Both the position numbers and the translations under genes were made by a program. Under the pieces are notes generated by a model that ran no database searches, had not been told where the DNA came from, and saw only the letters and a list, made by a program, of their open reading frames with translations. Below, one piece after another: positions 17,067-25,126 of a stretch of 64,000 bases of DNA (its first letter is position 1; the number at the start of each line of letters is the position of its first letter). Source of the DNA: Desulfosporosinus fructosivorans (GTDB lineage: Bacteria; Bacillota; Desulfitobacteriia; Desulfitobacteriales; Desulfitobacteriaceae); contig NZ_SPQQ01000001.1 of the NCBI RefSeq assembly GCF_004766045.1, positions 372,001 through 436,000 on the forward strand, read 5' to 3'.

Positions 17067-17575
17067 TTTCAAATTATTTTACTGCTGAAGTTTTTACCTA
17101 TGCGCAGTAATAGACTCCAAATATATGTCAAAAAAAGATGTGAAACGGACCCCTAGTTTCGTGACAATGCTTGCTCTGTTGAACCGTATTATTCAGATTA
17201 GTGGTCCAACTAGCAATAGAGTGGCTCAAGACAGTGCGTACTTGGCTCTGCAACACCGAAATATTCAGACGCAACTTAAACGTTATCCTGACAATACCAA
17301 AGAATCCCTTAAGGCCAGGCAACCTCAGGCTTTCTAGGGATTCTTAAATCGTAAAACTCTGAACCTCTTAGTAACTATGACGTATATAATATGATTAGAA
17401 ATGTCTAACACAAACTATTCCTTTTTATGGAATTAATATTTACGTTGTTGTATAATGACCTATAGGGTGGTTATGTTTAGTTTTTAATAGAATGGTTGTG
17501 CTGGTGAGTGCGTGAAACTACTGTAGATTTTTTTTGCTAATATGATATTAAATAGTTAGAGCGGCTGACGTTAAA
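17067..17575. other. Gene-poor stretch with a terminator-like repeat
   Basis: No convincing gene. At 17299-17347 the sequence AAAGAATCCCTTAAGGCCA, a 10-base loop and TCTAGGGATTCTT form a hairpin. Related hairpins follow the Rpn-type gene (18519-18567) and its broken copy (20389-20437), with a half-copy at 29530-29547. It probably serves as a terminator of the preceding operon. Confidence 0.5.
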
Positions 17576-18490
17576 ATGGCTGGGAGCAAGAAGAGTAAAC
17601 CTAAACAAACAGCAACGGACGATGGATTTCTAATGTCACCAAAAGTCGACTTCGTATTCAAGCTAATCTTTGGAGACGAAAAAAATAAAGATCTTCTAAT
17701 TGCCTTCCTCAGTGCAGTACTAGGTGTTCCAGCGGAAGACTTTGAGGGAATAGAAATCATCAATAATGAGCTTCTAAGGGAATTTGCAGAGGATAAAAAA
17801 GGAATTCTAGATGTGAGGGCAAAAACTAAACAAGGAAAACAAATCGATATTGAAATACAAATCTTACCTACAGAGTTTATGCCTGAAAGAACCCTGTTCT
17901 ACTGGTCTAAGATGTATAGCAGTCAAGTAAAGCCGGGAGATACCTATTCTAAGCTAAAGAAATGTATCACCATCAACATCGTTGATTTCAAATGTACCCC
18001 ACTTCAAAAGGTGTACTCCAGCTATCATTTGATAGAGGCTGAAAGCGGATACAGGTTGACGGACATCTTAGAGGTCCATTTTCTGGAGATCGTAAAGCTA
18101 GCAGATTTGGCGATTCCAAGAGATGAGAATGATCGAATCGTTGAATGGATGGAATTCCTAGATGCAAAGTCAAAAGGAGTGATTGAGATGTTAGCAGAAA
18201 AGAATAAAGACATTAAAAAAGCTTATGATTTGTTGCAGATCATCAGTAAGGATGAAAAGGCAAGAATGCTGTATGATGCCAGAGAAGCCGAGCTCCGTGA
18301 CCAGCTAACGAGGATAGAGACAGCGGAGAATAAAGGGAAGGCCGAAGGGAAGGCCGAAGGCAAGGCAGAAGGTAAGTTAGAGGCAGCCCGAAACGCGGTA
18401 AAAAAAGGATTGTCATTAGAAGACATTGCTGAGATAACCGATCTGCCCCTAGAAACTGTGCAGAAGCTCAAAGCAGAACTATCAAACTAA
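17576..18490 (+). CDS. Rpn-family PD-(D/E)XK nuclease (putative transposase-like)
   Basis: A 304-residue protein of the Rpn/PDDEXK_2 family. The N-terminus VDFVFKLIFGDEKNKDLLIAFL is the family hallmark; ILDVRA, then IDIEIQIL, supplies the D...ExQ nuclease core, followed by KMYSSQ and a C-terminal helical region. Near the end, KAEG is repeated four times (about residues 258-273), before a small helix-turn-helix-like segment (SLEDIAEITDLPLETVQKL). Homologues (RpnA-E) promote RecA-independent recombination. No clear ribosome binding site. Part of this gene is duplicated at 19934. Confidence 0.85.
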   Translation: MAGSKKSKPKQTATDDGFLMSPKVDFVFKLIFGDEKNKDLLIAFLSAVLGVPAEDFEGIEIINNELLREFAEDKKGILDVRAKTKQGKQIDIEIQILPTEFMPERTLFYWSKMYSSQVKPGDTYSKLKKCITINIVDFKCTPLQKVYSSYHLIEAESGYRLTDILEVHFLEIVKLADLAIPRDENDRIVEWMEFLDAKSKGVIEMLAEKNKDIKKAYDLLQIISKDEKARMLYDAREAELRDQLTRIETAENKGKAEGKAEGKAEGKLEAARNAVKKGLSLEDIAEITDLPLETVQKLKAELSN

Positions 18491-18731
18491 AGGCGAGTAC
18501 TCGGCGGAACGGCTCACCAAGGATCCCTTAAGGCCAACAATATCAGGTCTTCTAGGGATTCTTCAATGTAACATAATGCAGTTATGTGAATAAATGCTCT
18601 GCGAGAGTAGCCGAGACGCTCAGGTTGATTGAGCCAGCTAAAACTAAACCACCTTCACCCATGGTGAACCAGTCGATTACGAACAGGCTTAATTATATAT
18701 TGCTTGCATCGAGAACCCTGATTTTGAGTTC
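18041..18731 (+). repeat. Long direct repeat, copy 1 (3' part of the Rpn gene and downstream)
   Basis: About 690 bases covering the last 150 codons of the Rpn gene, its terminator hairpin and 150 bases beyond. Copy 2 at 19934-20593 is about 95% identical by eye, with a deletion of 27-30 bases in the KAEG repeats. Confidence 0.85.
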
Positions 18732-19198
18732 AAATCATATACCCTAATAAAATACTTGTTCTTTTCAAAAGTATCCGTTAACTCTCCATCAATCAAATAC
18801 TTAGTTGGTTGGTTATCCGTAATGATACCGCAAAATACTCCGTAATTTCTCTCGAAACCAGTCAACTCTTTCGGCAATATCCCGCTGGAGCTTTGCATGA
18901 AACCAAAATATTTGTATTTACCGTTTTGCAGACGTTTGAATGTCGCGAGTCCAGTCACTTGGGGAAAATTGGGGGCTGGTTGGTATGACAAAAGCAGTAA
19001 ATGCAAGTCTTCAACATCTTTTTCTAACTCAATAGTAAAGTTCATTGGTTTACCTTCAAACCAGTGTTGTTCAATAGAGTTTGTCAGTTCATTGTACGAT
19101 AAATCTTTGCTCTTAGCGTAAGTGGAATACCCGTAATACCCAATGAGCAGTGCGATACCAATTAATATTAATGACAATTTCGTCTTATTCTTTACCAT
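18689..19198 (-). CDS. Hypothetical membrane-anchored or exported protein
   Basis: A 169-residue protein from an ATG preceded by AAAGGGGGATATCC; 17 further upstream codons are in frame but lack such a site. Residues 6-26 (TKLSLILIGIALLIGYYGYST) form a signal anchor, and the rest is soluble and probably outside the cell. No domain was recognised. Its 3' end overlaps the edge of the long direct repeat, so its last codons may have been altered by the duplication. Confidence 0.7.
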   Translation of the reverse strand: MVKNKTKLSLILIGIALLIGYYGYSTYAKSKDLSYNELTNSIEQHWFEGKPMNFTIELEKDVEDLHLLLLSYQPAPNFPQVTGLATFKRLQNGKYKYFGFMQSSSGILPKELTGFERNYGVFCGIITDNQPTKYLIDGELTDTFEKNKYFIRVYDLNSKSGFSMQAIYN

Positions 19199-19319
19199 TG
19201 GATATCCCCCTTTATGAAAGGTTGTTATTAATTGCCCATTTTTACACATTTGTGTTTCAAGTTTATCACAAACTTAGAAGTTTCTAACTGGTTAATTTTT
19301 TCCATTTTACACTCAGGGA

Positions 19320-19373
19320 GTTTCTACTAACGAAAGCCCCCCTTTTGTTGATTGCATTAAGGGAGGGTGGATT
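19320..19373. repeat. Short repeat with hairpin, copy 1
   Basis: CTAACGAAAGCCCCCCTTTT through AAGGGAGGGTGG. The segment recurs at 20593-20640. The CCCCCCTT / AAGGGAGGG arms can form a hairpin, followed here by ATTTTTC. Confidence 0.7.
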
Positions 19374-19556
19374 TTTCGAGTCCAGGAACCTTTGTTTAAT
19401 ATAGAGATAGAAGGACGCTTTAAGTGCCAATATCTCGGTGGTTCGTTCAGCCTATAGGTGGCTCTCGCAGAATATATTATTTTGTTTGTCTTTTTTCGAC
19501 ATTTATTGCTCACTTGTTATGTTATTATTAGCTATAATTAAATATGATAGTTTATA

Positions 19557-19645
19557 ATGTTAGCGATAATAGCAAACTTAGTGAAAACTAAGGACCGCAA
19601 AGCTATGGGTCTTCCAGGTAAAGCTGATGACAGCCAAGCTACCGA
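19557..19645 (+). ncRNA. c-di-GMP-I (GEMM) riboswitch, probably degenerate
   Basis: Same architecture as its neighbours, but the conserved core reads GGACCGCAAAG, with one inserted C compared with GGACGCAAAG in the three sister copies. P1 is weakened too: TAGCA no longer pairs fully with AGCCA. Ligand binding is probably reduced or lost. It precedes the first small exported-peptide gene. Confidence 0.8.
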
Positions 19646-19659
19646 ACAACTGCCACGTT

Positions 19660-19694
19660 ATCGCTTTGCCTTTTAAAGGTTGAGCGATTTTTTT
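19660..19694 (+). terminator. Terminator between riboswitch and first small peptide gene
   Basis: ATCGCTTTGCC / GGTTGAGCGAT hairpin around TTTTAAA, followed by seven T. The same terminator is found after the riboswitch at 20733. Confidence 0.8.
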
Positions 19695-19730
19695 GTTTCT
19701 ATTGTAAAAGAAATAAGGAGATGAAGATTA

Positions 19731-19907
19731 ATGTTGAAGTTTGCACTTCTTTATTTACTTGTTCTGGCAATAATTTTAGTATTTAATTATGGTGCTCACG
19801 CTGAAGATAGAATGGAAAATGAATTACAAGAAAAGGAACAAAATTCTGCAAAGCCTATGAAACCTCTTGGTCTTGTTGACGGAGGCGTTACCCATGGCGT
19901 GGTGTAA
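19731..19907 (+). CDS. Small exported peptide, paralogue 1
   Basis: A 58-residue protein: a hydrophobic N-terminal segment (LKFALLYLLVLAIILVF, residues 2-18), NYGAHA as a possible signal peptidase site, a charged region rich in Glu and Lys, and the C-terminal motif PLGLVD...VTHGVV shared with the gene at 20910. AAGGAGATGAAGATTA precedes the ATG. It lies behind a riboswitch and terminator. No known family. It may be a membrane-anchored or secreted peptide; the conserved C-terminus suggests the functional part. Confidence 0.7.
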   Translation: MLKFALLYLLVLAIILVFNYGAHAEDRMENELQEKEQNSAKPMKPLGLVDGGVTHGVV

Positions 19908-19933
19908 CACAGGAATAAGTAGATAGGAAACAT

Positions 19934-20359
19934 GAAAGCGGATACAGGTTGACGGACATCTTAGAGGTCCATTTTCTGGAGATCGTAAAGCCAGCAAATT
20001 TGGCGATTCCAAGAGATGAGAATGATCGAATCGTTGAATGGATGGAATTCCTAGATGCAAAGTCAAAAGGAGTGATTGAGATGTTAGCAGAAAAGAATAA
20101 AGACATTAAAAAAGCTTATGATTTGTTGCAGATCATCAGTAAGGATGAAAAGGCAAGAATGCTGTATGATGCCAGAGAAGCCGAGCTTCGTGACCAGCTA
20201 ACGAGGATAGAGACTGCGGAGAATAAAGGGAAGGCAGAAGGTAAGTTAGAGGCAGCCCGAAATGCATTAAAAAAAGGATTGTCATTAGAAGACATTGCTG
20301 AGATAACCGATCTGCCCTTAGAAACTGTGCAGAAGCTCAAAGCAGAACTATCAAACTAA
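19934..20359 (+). pseudogene. Truncated duplicate of the Rpn-family gene
   Basis: Begins abruptly at the sequence for ESGYRLTDILEVHFLEI, equivalent to base 18041 of the intact gene. It lacks the first 155 codons including the nuclease core and shows a shortened KAEG repeat. The remaining frame is open to the same stop, so an ATG-started 136-residue product is possible but would be inactive as a nuclease. Confidence 0.85.
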
Positions 20360-20593
20360 AGGCGAGTACTCGGCGGAACGGCTCACCAAGGATCCCTTAA
20401 AGCCAACAATATCAGGCCTTCTAAGGGCTCTTCAATGTAACATAATGCAGTTATGTGAATAAATACTCTGAGAGTAGCCGAGACGCTCAGGTTGATTGAG
20501 GCAGCTAAAACTAAACCACCTTCACTCATGGTGAACCAGTCGATTACGAACAGGCTTAATTATATTGCTTGCATCGAGAACCCTGATTTTGAG
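19934..20593 (+). repeat. Long direct repeat, copy 2
   Basis: Second copy of 18041-18731, joined on its left to the small-peptide gene and on its right to a copy of the 19320-19373 segment and then another riboswitch/peptide unit. The order suggests successive segmental duplications. Confidence 0.8.
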
Positions 20594-20732
20594 TCTAACG
20601 AAAGCCCCCCTTTTGTTGATTGCATTAAGGGAGGGTGGCTCTCCCAGAATATATTATTTAGTTTGTCTTCTTTCGACATTAATTGCACACTTCTTATGTT
20701 ATTATTAGCTATAATATAATATGATAGTTTAT

Positions 20733-20818
20733 AATGTTAGCGATAATGGCAAACTTAGTGAAAACTAAGGACGCAAAGCTATGGGTCTTCCAGGTAAAGC
20801 TGATGACTGCCAAGCTAC
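20733..20818 (+). ncRNA. c-di-GMP-I (GEMM) riboswitch upstream of the second small peptide
   Basis: Intact class I aptamer: TGGCAAAC, GAAAAC-capped arm, GGACGCAAAG core, GGGTCTTCCAGGTAAAGC and TGCCA. It and its -10 box TATAAT are near-identical to the copy at 19557 but without the inserted C. Confidence 0.92.
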
Positions 20819-20836
20819 CGAACAACTACCGCGATT

Positions 20837-20871
20837 ATCGCTTTGCCTTTTAAAGGTTGAGCGATTTTTTT
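20837..20871 (+). terminator. Terminator between riboswitch and second small peptide gene
   Basis: ATCGCTTTGCC / GGTTGAGCGAT hairpin with a TTTTAAA loop and a run of seven T. Likely the expression platform of the riboswitch. Confidence 0.82.
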
Positions 20872-20909
20872 GTTTTCTATTGTAAAAGAAATTAAGGAGA
20901 TGAAGATTT

Positions 20910-21101
20910 ATGTTGAAATTTGTACTTCTTTATTTACTTGTTTTGGCAATAATATTAGCTTTTAATTATGGCGCTCACGCTAAAGAAAGACTGATCAATG
21001 AACTACGAAACAAGGAAGACAATTCTTTAAAGCCTGAGAAACCGCTTGGTCTCGTTGACGAATGCTCCTATCCCAGAAGTGTTACACATGGCATGGTGTA
21101 A
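20910..21101 (+). CDS. Small exported peptide, paralogue 2
   Basis: A 63-residue paralogue of the 19731 product. The hydrophobic segment LKFVLLYLLVLAIILAF, the GAHA boundary and the C-terminal PLGLVD...SVTHGMV are conserved, while the middle differs and five residues (ECSYP region) are inserted. That pattern implies selection on both ends. AAGGAGATGAAGATTT precedes the ATG. An intact c-di-GMP riboswitch and terminator control it. No family recognised. Confidence 0.75.
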   Translation: MLKFVLLYLLVLAIILAFNYGAHAKERLINELRNKEDNSLKPEKPLGLVDECSYPRSVTHGMV

Positions 21102-21148
21102 CAAGGTAATAAGTGGATAAACAAATAGTATAACTTTAATTTCATAAT

Positions 21149-21235
21149 GTTAGCGATAATGGCAAACTTAGTGAAAACTAAGGACGCAAAGCTATGGGTC
21201 TTCCAGGTAAAGCTGATGATTGCCAAGCCACCGAA
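21149..21235 (+). ncRNA. c-di-GMP-I (GEMM) riboswitch upstream of the transglutaminase-like gene
   Basis: Intact aptamer: TGGCAAAC, GAAAAC-capped arm, GGACGCAAAG core, GGGTCTTCCAGGTAAAGC and TTGCCA. It begins only 48 bases after the second small-peptide stop. Two consecutive terminators follow. Confidence 0.92.
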
Positions 21236-21253
21236 CAAACAAACGTTTCGCAT

Positions 21254-21290
21254 GTCGCTATGCCTATTTTTAGGCTTAGCGACTTTTTTT
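21254..21290 (+). terminator. First of two tandem terminators after the riboswitch
   Basis: GTCGCTA-GCCTA / TAGGC-TAGCGAC stem with a short T-rich loop and seven T. Confidence 0.85.
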
Positions 21291-21310
21291 AGTGGTTTAC
21301 CATGACCATT

Positions 21311-21347
21311 ATCGCTACGCCTTTTTTAGGCTTAGCGATTTTTTTTA
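21311..21347 (+). terminator. Second of two tandem terminators after the riboswitch
   Basis: ATCGCTA-GCCT / AGGC-TAGCGAT stem followed by eight T. It is a near copy of the preceding terminator, 57 bases further on. Confidence 0.85.
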
Positions 21348-21415
21348 TTGTCTGTGAAAAAATTCGGGTGAATTATGGATCAGGATCAAACTTTTAAGGA
21401 GATGAGTATATATAA

Positions 21416-22264
21416 ATGTTAAAACAGAGAGCGATAAAGTTTGTCCTCGTATTACTCTTGTCTATGACATGTTTGGCATCCAATCCGTTTAACGCATTGG
21501 CTAATGGTGAAACAGCTACGGATTTAACACAGCTTGAGCAGGCAATTAAAGAGGATATGATTAACAGAGAGTCAAATTTTACCATTAATTATGTCGGGGA
21601 CACTACTAAGATGCTGGGAAGCCTTGGGATTGTTACGAAACAAGCTGAAGAAAGTGATGGTTACTTGCACCTGTCCTGGACAACTATCAGGTATCAAGTC
21701 TCTGGAGAAGCAGGCAAAGCGAGTATCAATTTTACTGTGGAATATTTGACTACAATGGATCAAGAAAATTTCGTTACATCACAAGTAAAAGAAATTGTGC
21801 CTACTATTATAACGGCCACTATGACGGATTTTGAAAAAGAGAAGGCCATTCATGACTGGATTCTCAAAAATGTAGCTTATGATTATAAAGTGCAACAAAG
21901 AACAGCGTACTCAGCTTTGACAAGCGGGAAAACCGTGTGTTCAGGGTATGCTATGTTAGCCGAGAAAATGTTAACAGAGGCAGGAATAAAAACTATAATA
22001 GTTTCGGGTTCTATTCCGGGAGGGTTACATGCTTGGAATATGGTGCAAATTGATGGTAACTGGTATCAGTTTGATGCTACGAATAATGATGTACGTGGAA
22101 ACACAACTAAGTACTATAATAAGACAGATGCTTATATGACTAAGAACGGTTTTGTTTGGGATAAGACAAAACTCCCTCAAGCACTGACCGTGTATCAGCC
22201 GGAAACAGCTAAGAGCAGTAAAAGCAATCAGGAATCAAGCCAATTGTTAATGAAGCGAGAATAA
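21416..22264 (+). CDS. Secreted transglutaminase-like (papain-fold) protein
   Basis: A 282-residue protein with a signal peptide (AIKFVLVLLLSMTCLASNPF, cleavage probably near ALA-NG, residue 30). The C-terminal transglutaminase-like core has the triad Cys175 (GKTVCSGYA), His205 (GGLHAWNMV) and Asp220 (YQFDATNND). Bacterial members act as extracellular proteases or cross-linking enzymes; which applies here is unknown. It lies behind a c-di-GMP riboswitch with two terminators. A link to processing of surface proteins, as seen for some c-di-GMP-controlled proteases in Clostridia, is an inference. Confidence 0.88.
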   Translation: MLKQRAIKFVLVLLLSMTCLASNPFNALANGETATDLTQLEQAIKEDMINRESNFTINYVGDTTKMLGSLGIVTKQAEESDGYLHLSWTTIRYQVSGEAGKASINFTVEYLTTMDQENFVTSQVKEIVPTIITATMTDFEKEKAIHDWILKNVAYDYKVQQRTAYSALTSGKTVCSGYAMLAEKMLTEAGIKTIIVSGSIPGGLHAWNMVQIDGNWYQFDATNNDVRGNTTKYYNKTDAYMTKNGFVWDKTKLPQALTVYQPETAKSSKSNQESSQLLMKRE

Positions 22265-22308
22265 GACCCGTCCTGACTTTTTAGTAGATATCTATACTTG
22301 AGTAAGAA

Positions 22309-22347
22309 GAGAGAAGTTGCATTCTATGATGCTGCTTCTCTCTTTTT
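22309..22347 (+). terminator. Terminator after the transglutaminase-like gene
   Basis: GAGAGAAG / CTTCTCTC stem with a partly paired loop, followed by TTTTT. Confidence 0.75.
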
Positions 22348-22481
22348 AGTTTTGCTTCTATATATATGATCCCTAACTGCAGAAGGGACAGTGCGAAAAT
22401 TCCTAACTGTAAAAGTTGTTTGCGTGAATATCTAATGTTAAACTAGAGTAAATTTAGGTAGAAAAATAGGAGGCGTTCCTG

Positions 22482-23033
22482 ATGAAAAAATGGTTAATTC
22501 CAGTGGGTATAATTGTCTTGCTGGGTGTCATGCTAGTTTCTGGTTATAATAACCTAGTAAAAATGTCCGAAGGTGTCAATGGAAGCTGGAGTCAAGTTCA
22601 AAACCAGTTACAGCGCAGAGCAGATTTAATTCCGAATTTGGTGGAGACCGTGAAGGGATATGCCTCACAAGAAAAAGAAATCTTTACTGAGGTTGCTGAG
22701 GCAAGGTCCAAATTAGCGGGTGCTACAAGCGTGGGCGCTGCAGCTCAGGCTGATCAGGCAGTCACCGGTGCTCTAGGAAGATTATTAGCCATCTCTGAAA
22801 ATTATCCACAGCTTAAATCCGATGCAAACTTTCGTGCTTTGCAAGATGAGCTGGCTGGTACGGAAAACCGTATTGCTGTGGCTCGTATGGACTACAATAA
22901 TACTGTTCAAAGCTATAATGCCAAAATCAAGACGATTCCTTCATCTCTCTATGCCGGGCTCCTGGGCTTTGGGCAACGAGACTACTTTAAACCGACTGCT
23001 AATGTAGAGAATGTTCCCGAGGTTAAATTTTAG
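22482..23033 (+). CDS. lemA: LemA family protein
   Basis: A 183-residue membrane-anchored protein: one N-terminal membrane segment (LIPVGIIVLLGVMLVSGYN) followed by a long helical domain. Family signatures NxLVKMxEGVNxxWSQVQNQLQRRADLIPNLVETVKG and the C-terminal GLLGFGQRDYFKP are present. LemA proteins are commonly paired with TPM-domain proteins, as here (next gene, 36 bases on). The exact function is not established. AGGAGG precedes the ATG. Confidence 0.92.
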   Translation: MKKWLIPVGIIVLLGVMLVSGYNNLVKMSEGVNGSWSQVQNQLQRRADLIPNLVETVKGYASQEKEIFTEVAEARSKLAGATSVGAAAQADQAVTGALGRLLAISENYPQLKSDANFRALQDELAGTENRIAVARMDYNNTVQSYNAKIKTIPSSLYAGLLGFGQRDYFKPTANVENVPEVKF

Positions 23034-23069
23034 ACGTAAAGAAAGATTTGTCGAAGGGAATGAAGCCTC

Positions 23070-23873
23070 ATGAAAAGGATACCCCTTCTCGCTGTGTTAG
23101 TTTTGCTAATACTCTCCATTGCTTCCCCTTTAAGAGCAGCAACCCTTCCTATTCCTGAGCGGAGCAACGTGAATTATTTCCTTGTAGATCAGGCCAATGT
23201 TCTTGATCCAGCTACGGAACAATTAATCACTCGTACATCGGCTGAGCTGATGCAAAAAACGAAAGCTGAGATCGTGGTTGTCACTCTAAGTAGTCTAAAG
23301 GGAGTATCCCTTGAGGAACAGGCTTTAGCTATCCTACGGGAATGGGAAACTGATAAAAAGGTAAAGGGAATTGGGGATAAAAATTTGAACAATGGGTTGC
23401 TCCTTCTTGTGTCCACAACGGATCGGGTCTCGCGGATTGAGGTCGGGTATGGGCTGGAAGGAGCCTTGCCGGATGCCAAGACGGGTCAGATTCAGGATGA
23501 GTATATGATTCCTTCTTTTAAAAAGAATGATTATAACCAAGGTATCTTGAATGGATACAGTGCTTTAGCCTTGGAAGTGGCTAAGGAGTATCAAGTAACC
23601 CTAGATCCCAATTCAGCACTCGTGATGCCTGTGCCTGATGCATCGTCATCCGGAGTGGAGACACCTATGCCAACCTGGGTTAAAGTTATTTCCTTTCTCT
23701 TTATCATCCTGTTGTTCTATGTCGATCGGCGTCTCTTTAACGGCTTCTTCTTTGGCCTTATTTTGGGAATGTTGCTCCGGGGCAGAGGAGGAGGCGGTGG
23801 CGGTGGTGGTCGTGGTGGATTCGGCGGCGGTGGTGGTTCAGGTGGAGGCGGAGGTAGCTCCAGAGGGTGGTAA
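23070..23873 (+). CDS. TPM-domain (YgcG-type) membrane protein
   Basis: A 267-residue protein with a signal peptide (LLAVLVLLILSIASPLRA), a TPM domain (VNYFLVDQANVLDPATEQLI through GRIEVGYGLEGALPD and the DEYMIPSFKKNDYNQGI region), one membrane segment near residue 215 and a C-terminal tail that is almost all glycine and serine. It probably forms an operon with lemA. Related TPM proteins act in membrane-protein quality control or photosystem repair elsewhere; the role here is unknown. Confidence 0.9.
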   Translation: MKRIPLLAVLVLLILSIASPLRAATLPIPERSNVNYFLVDQANVLDPATEQLITRTSAELMQKTKAEIVVVTLSSLKGVSLEEQALAILREWETDKKVKGIGDKNLNNGLLLLVSTTDRVSRIEVGYGLEGALPDAKTGQIQDEYMIPSFKKNDYNQGILNGYSALALEVAKEYQVTLDPNSALVMPVPDASSSGVETPMPTWVKVISFLFIILLFYVDRRLFNGFFFGLILGMLLRGRGGGGGGGGRGGFGGGGGSGGGGGSSRGW

Positions 23874-24087
23874 CCATTGGGTTCCTTGGATGGAATCTAA
23901 TGCATTGATTTGTCAGAATCAATTGAAGGAAAATTTATATCATGGTATAATATACCATGTGTGAAAAGACTAAATCCAAATCCTTCATGCTAGAGCGGGA
24001 TATTACCTCCAGGAAAACTTGAGTGTTCCAGCGCAGGCATACGTATCTTGTTAATCTTTAATATTTATTTATTTGTTTGGAGAAATT

Positions 24088-24753
24088 ATGAAAAAATATC
24101 TAAAAATCACAGGAATTATAGTCATATTTATGGCACTGGTTGTTTTTTGGGGATACAATAAATTTTTTACTCCAGACCCGGAAATTGAACAACAACTTAA
24201 TAACCAATTTGGGGCGGGTTTTTTTACTTCGTTTGATGAAGTCTCGGCCTCTAATAATTCAGGAACTGTAAATGATACAAAATCAGTTGATTTGGAAAAT
24301 AAGCTTGATACCTCAATGCTTGAATCTATGGTGGAAAAGGCAAAAGACCCAGAGGCAGGCAAAAACGCGACCGCTTCAACTTCTGTGAACGAAGGTGCTG
24401 TTGCGAAACAGATTCAAGACGAAATTAATAGTAAGTATAAGCGTCAGTTTGATTATTTACAGAATGTTGCCTTGAGCCGTTTAGATACACTGTATTCGGC
24501 AGCAGTTCAGGAGTATAGGCAGGGTAACAAAGCTGGCACCTTGAAGCGTTCAGAGTTGGTCCAAAAATATATTCAAGCAGGAACTATGCTCGAGGCTAAT
24601 GTGGACAGTCAATTTTACGGTGCCTTAAATATGATGCAGGCCGAACTGATTGAGAATAATCTGCCCACGGATATTATTGGTACGAAGAAGAGTGAATATG
24701 GAAATGCTAAGTCCAGTATGCGCTCACAGCTCTTGGGTAAAGCGGGCCTTTGA
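24088..24753 (+). CDS. Hypothetical exported protein
   Basis: A 221-residue protein started at the ATG at 24088, five bases after GGAGA (five upstream in-frame codons lack such a site). Residues 3-24 form a signal anchor (YLKITGIIVIFMALVVFWGY). A low-complexity, acidic linker follows, then a helical C-terminal domain (IQDEINSKYKRQFDYLQNVALSRLDTLYSAA). No family recognised; it looks like a small helical surface protein of spore-formers. Confidence 0.75.
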   Translation: MKKYLKITGIIVIFMALVVFWGYNKFFTPDPEIEQQLNNQFGAGFFTSFDEVSASNNSGTVNDTKSVDLENKLDTSMLESMVEKAKDPEAGKNATASTSVNEGAVAKQIQDEINSKYKRQFDYLQNVALSRLDTLYSAAVQEYRQGNKAGTLKRSELVQKYIQAGTMLEANVDSQFYGALNMMQAELIENNLPTDIIGTKKSEYGNAKSSMRSQLLGKAGL

Positions 24754-24856
24754 GCGACACTATTTGCTCATTTGGTCGGGATGAAGCGCACCCTAGCAGC
24801 CAGTGAGATAGAGGGCAGAAGCAGTATTAAAAGATTATCGAGGGGGGATTGATGAC

Positions 24857-25090
24857 GTGGATCATGAAACTCGAGAGATGTTCAGTAATATTATTGGTTT
24901 ACTTGAAATTATGAAGAAAGACATTAAAGTCATAAAACAAGATATTCACACTATAAATTCTCGTCAAGAAGCGCCGGATCTTTTGAATAGAGGAATAGAA
25001 GTAAGTCGTCAACCGAGCAAGGCCTTAGAAGGGAAAAAATCCACTTGCCCTATGCTTAGTGACCAGTTGAAAACGAGCAGGTTGAGATAG
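24857..25090 (+). CDS. Small coiled-coil protein, GTG start
   Basis: A 77-residue protein starting VDHETREMFSNIIGLLEIMKKDIKVIKQDIHTI with a GGGGGG ribosome binding site before the GTG. Residues 8-35 form an amphipathic helix suited to a coiled coil; the C-terminus is unstructured. It resembles the N-terminal half of the protein encoded at 29071 in style. Function is unknown. Confidence 0.6.
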   Translation: MDHETREMFSNIIGLLEIMKKDIKVIKQDIHTINSRQEAPDLLNRGIEVSRQPSKALEGKKSTCPMLSDQLKTSRLR

Positions 25091-25126
25091 TATCTTGCGA
25101 AATCACTGATAAATTATACCGTGTTA

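Noticed and set aside
17125..17337. A 70-codon open frame after the membrane-protein pair
   Set aside because: No ribosome binding site, no family resemblance, an equally long frame on the other strand, and its 3' end overlaps a terminator-like hairpin.
20492..20719. A 75-codon frame spanning the repeat junction
   Set aside because: It crosses duplicated non-coding segments and runs into the promoter region of the next riboswitch without any start signal.
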